From Algoriphagus limi (lineage in GTDB: Bacteria; Bacteroidota; Bacteroidia; Cytophagales; Cyclobacteriaceae), in NCBI RefSeq assembly GCF_024919275.1, contig NZ_JANWGH010000002.1:496001-560000 (forward strand): a stretch of 64,000 nt of DNA. The letters are read 5' to 3'. How positions within the stretch are numbered: the first letter of the stretch is position 1; every line of letters begins with the position of its first letter. The position numbers and the translations under genes were made by a program. The notes beneath the pieces were generated by a model. The model was not told the DNA's origin. It saw nothing but the letters and a program-made list of their open reading frames with translations, and searched no databases. Shown here piece after piece: positions 63,056 through 64,000 of this stretch.

Positions 63056-64000
63056 TTAAAACTCTACGATTATTCCAATCGTCGGCAAGATTGTCCCAGC
63101 CGTATTTTCAATTTCCTTCAATTGATATCTTGAAGGATCATTTGGATTGATCAAAATATCTCCGGCATCATTTCTAACTGGAACCAATAATGGTGCTTGA
63201 AGCGCTTCAAAATTGTAAGCATTCTGAATGTCTAAGTACCAGTTCAAATTCCAATTCTTGAAATAGTACTTCTTGTCAATCCGCAAATCCAGTTGGTGAA
63301 ATGCTGGCAGGCGCTCCCCATTGATATTATCAAAATCCAAAATAGCCTGATTTCGCAGATCCCAATTACTGATTAGTGAGGACTCTTCTAAATCATAAGG
63401 CGTGTAAGGCGTTCCTCCCAAGTATCTCCACCGTGCACCGACTTCCCAATTTTTGGAAAATCGCTTTCCTGCTGTCAAGCTCACAATCACCCTATTGTCC
63501 CAAGAAGATGGAATGAACCCATCCGTATTTGGGTTGGTAAATTCACTTCTCACCAAGGTCAAAGCTGCTATTCCATAAAAATCCTGGAATAGACGCTGCT
63601 GAGCCAAAAACTCAAGTCCATAGGCTCTTCCTTCGGAATTGGAAACAACCGGTTCATTTCCAATCACTCCAAAATCAGCTCCTAAATTTGCCAATGAAAT
63701 TCCATTTCGGATGGAGGAGGGATAATTGGAATATTTCTTATAAAAGCCTTCTACTGTAAATCGCCTGTTTTTCTCTGGCTTCAATAACTCAAAGCCAGCA
63801 ATAAATTGTGTATTACGGATAAAACGAACATCATTTTCTTGATTTACTAGATTGCCTTCATTATCCCGATATCCTAAAACCGTATAGGGAGGTCTTTGAT
63901 AATAAATCCCCGTATTGGCAGTCAGAAACAAGTTCGGCTTCAATTGATAGGAAACGGAAAACCGAGGACTGATTTGATTCAAAGGATTTTGGGCTGTCTC
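63056..64000 (-). CDS. TonB-dependent receptor, C-terminal part (cut by window end)
   Basis: The frame is open to the last base, so the gene continues past the window; about 314 residues are visible. The sequence is a chain of outer-membrane beta strands (SPRFSVSYQLKPNLFLTANTG, YSNYPSSIRNGISLANLGADF, GARWRYLGGTPYTPYD) and ends with the aromatic PTIGIIVEF, a typical barrel end. The N-terminal plug is missing from view, so ligand type cannot be assigned. No terminator is obvious in the 23-base convergent gap. Confidence 0.9.
   Translation of the reverse strand, partial: ETAQNPLNQISPRFSVSYQLKPNLFLTANTGIYYQRPPYTVLGYRDNEGNLVNQENDVRFIRNTQFIAGFELLKPEKNRRFTVEGFYKKYSNYPSSIRNGISLANLGADFGVIGNEPVVSNSEGRAYGLEFLAQQRLFQDFYGIAALTLVRSEFTNPNTDGFIPSSWDNRVIVSLTAGKRFSKNWEVGARWRYLGGTPYTPYDLEESSLISNWDLRNQAILDFDNINGERLPAFHQLDLRIDKKYYFKNWNLNWYLDIQNAYNFEALQAPLLVPVRNDAGDILINPNDPSRYQLKEIENTAGTILPTIGIIVEF

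Overview
The window reads as a chromosomal segment of a gliding-type member of the phylum Bacteroidota, most likely Cytophagales/Cyclobacteriaceae (Algoriphagus-like). The taxonomic call is inference. It rests on a GldD lipoprotein, a GldJ/GldK-type lipoprotein, a TonB-dependent receptor, OmpA and DUF4382 lipoproteins, the haaO-kynU-kmo kynurenine operon, TTG/ATG starts without clear Shine-Dalgarno sites, and a few TAnnTTTG -7 boxes. Both ends cut through genes: a Gfo/Idh/MocA oxidoreductase on the left and a TonB-dependent receptor on the right. No tRNA, rRNA, CRISPR array, transposase or integrase was seen.

Layout. 1-13.5 kb: a lipoprotein amidase, an ohrR-ohr peroxide pair, a gliding-type SUMF1-fold lipoprotein, mfd, a COX3-like protein, a Fur regulator, an aspartyl-protease/PDZ protein and a lemA-TPM-TPM operon. 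13.5-20.7 kb: accessory and repeat-rich. It holds ridA, a small membrane protein and fumC separated by unusual degenerate 7-bp and 8-bp tandem arrays, two copies of a ~230-bp dispersed element, two visibly A/T-rich accessory genes (one bounded by integron attC-like inverted repeats) and a 21-bp tandem array. 20.7-29.4 kb: a sulfatase flanked by copies of a composite palindromic repeat, a TPR adenylate cyclase, a merTP mercury-uptake pair and a lipoprotein ADP-ribosylglycohydrolase. 29.6-42.3 kb: an erythromycin-esterase-like protein, an AraC/AhpD-like/OsmC redox group, a lipoprotein with duplicated domains, an OmpA/barrel pair, a cytochrome-c/PQQ lipoprotein and an epimerase. 42.4-64 kb: mostly housekeeping. 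It holds ccmB, dgt, two tandem DUF4382 lipoproteins, ribD, a free-Met-sulfoxide reductase, a TPK-like protein, an M19 dipeptidase, haaO-kynU-kmo-nitroreductase, DinB, gldD, a sodium:solute symporter, a NahK-like kinase, recG, a PLP decarboxylase, aqpZ, a small barrel, a YdeI-like protein and the receptor.

How genes work together. ohr, the AhpD-like protein and OsmC are thiol-peroxide defences in two separate groups. The kynurenine genes convert kynurenine through 3-hydroxykynurenine and 3-hydroxyanthranilate to the ring-opened precursor of quinolinate. merTP and its Cys-rich partner handle metal at the inner membrane without a visible reductase. The most unusual material is non-coding: phase-locked heptad and octad arrays with a 3-4 base core and freely varying remaining positions, clustered between 13.5 and 17.4 kb, plus the 21-bp array at 20.1 kb.
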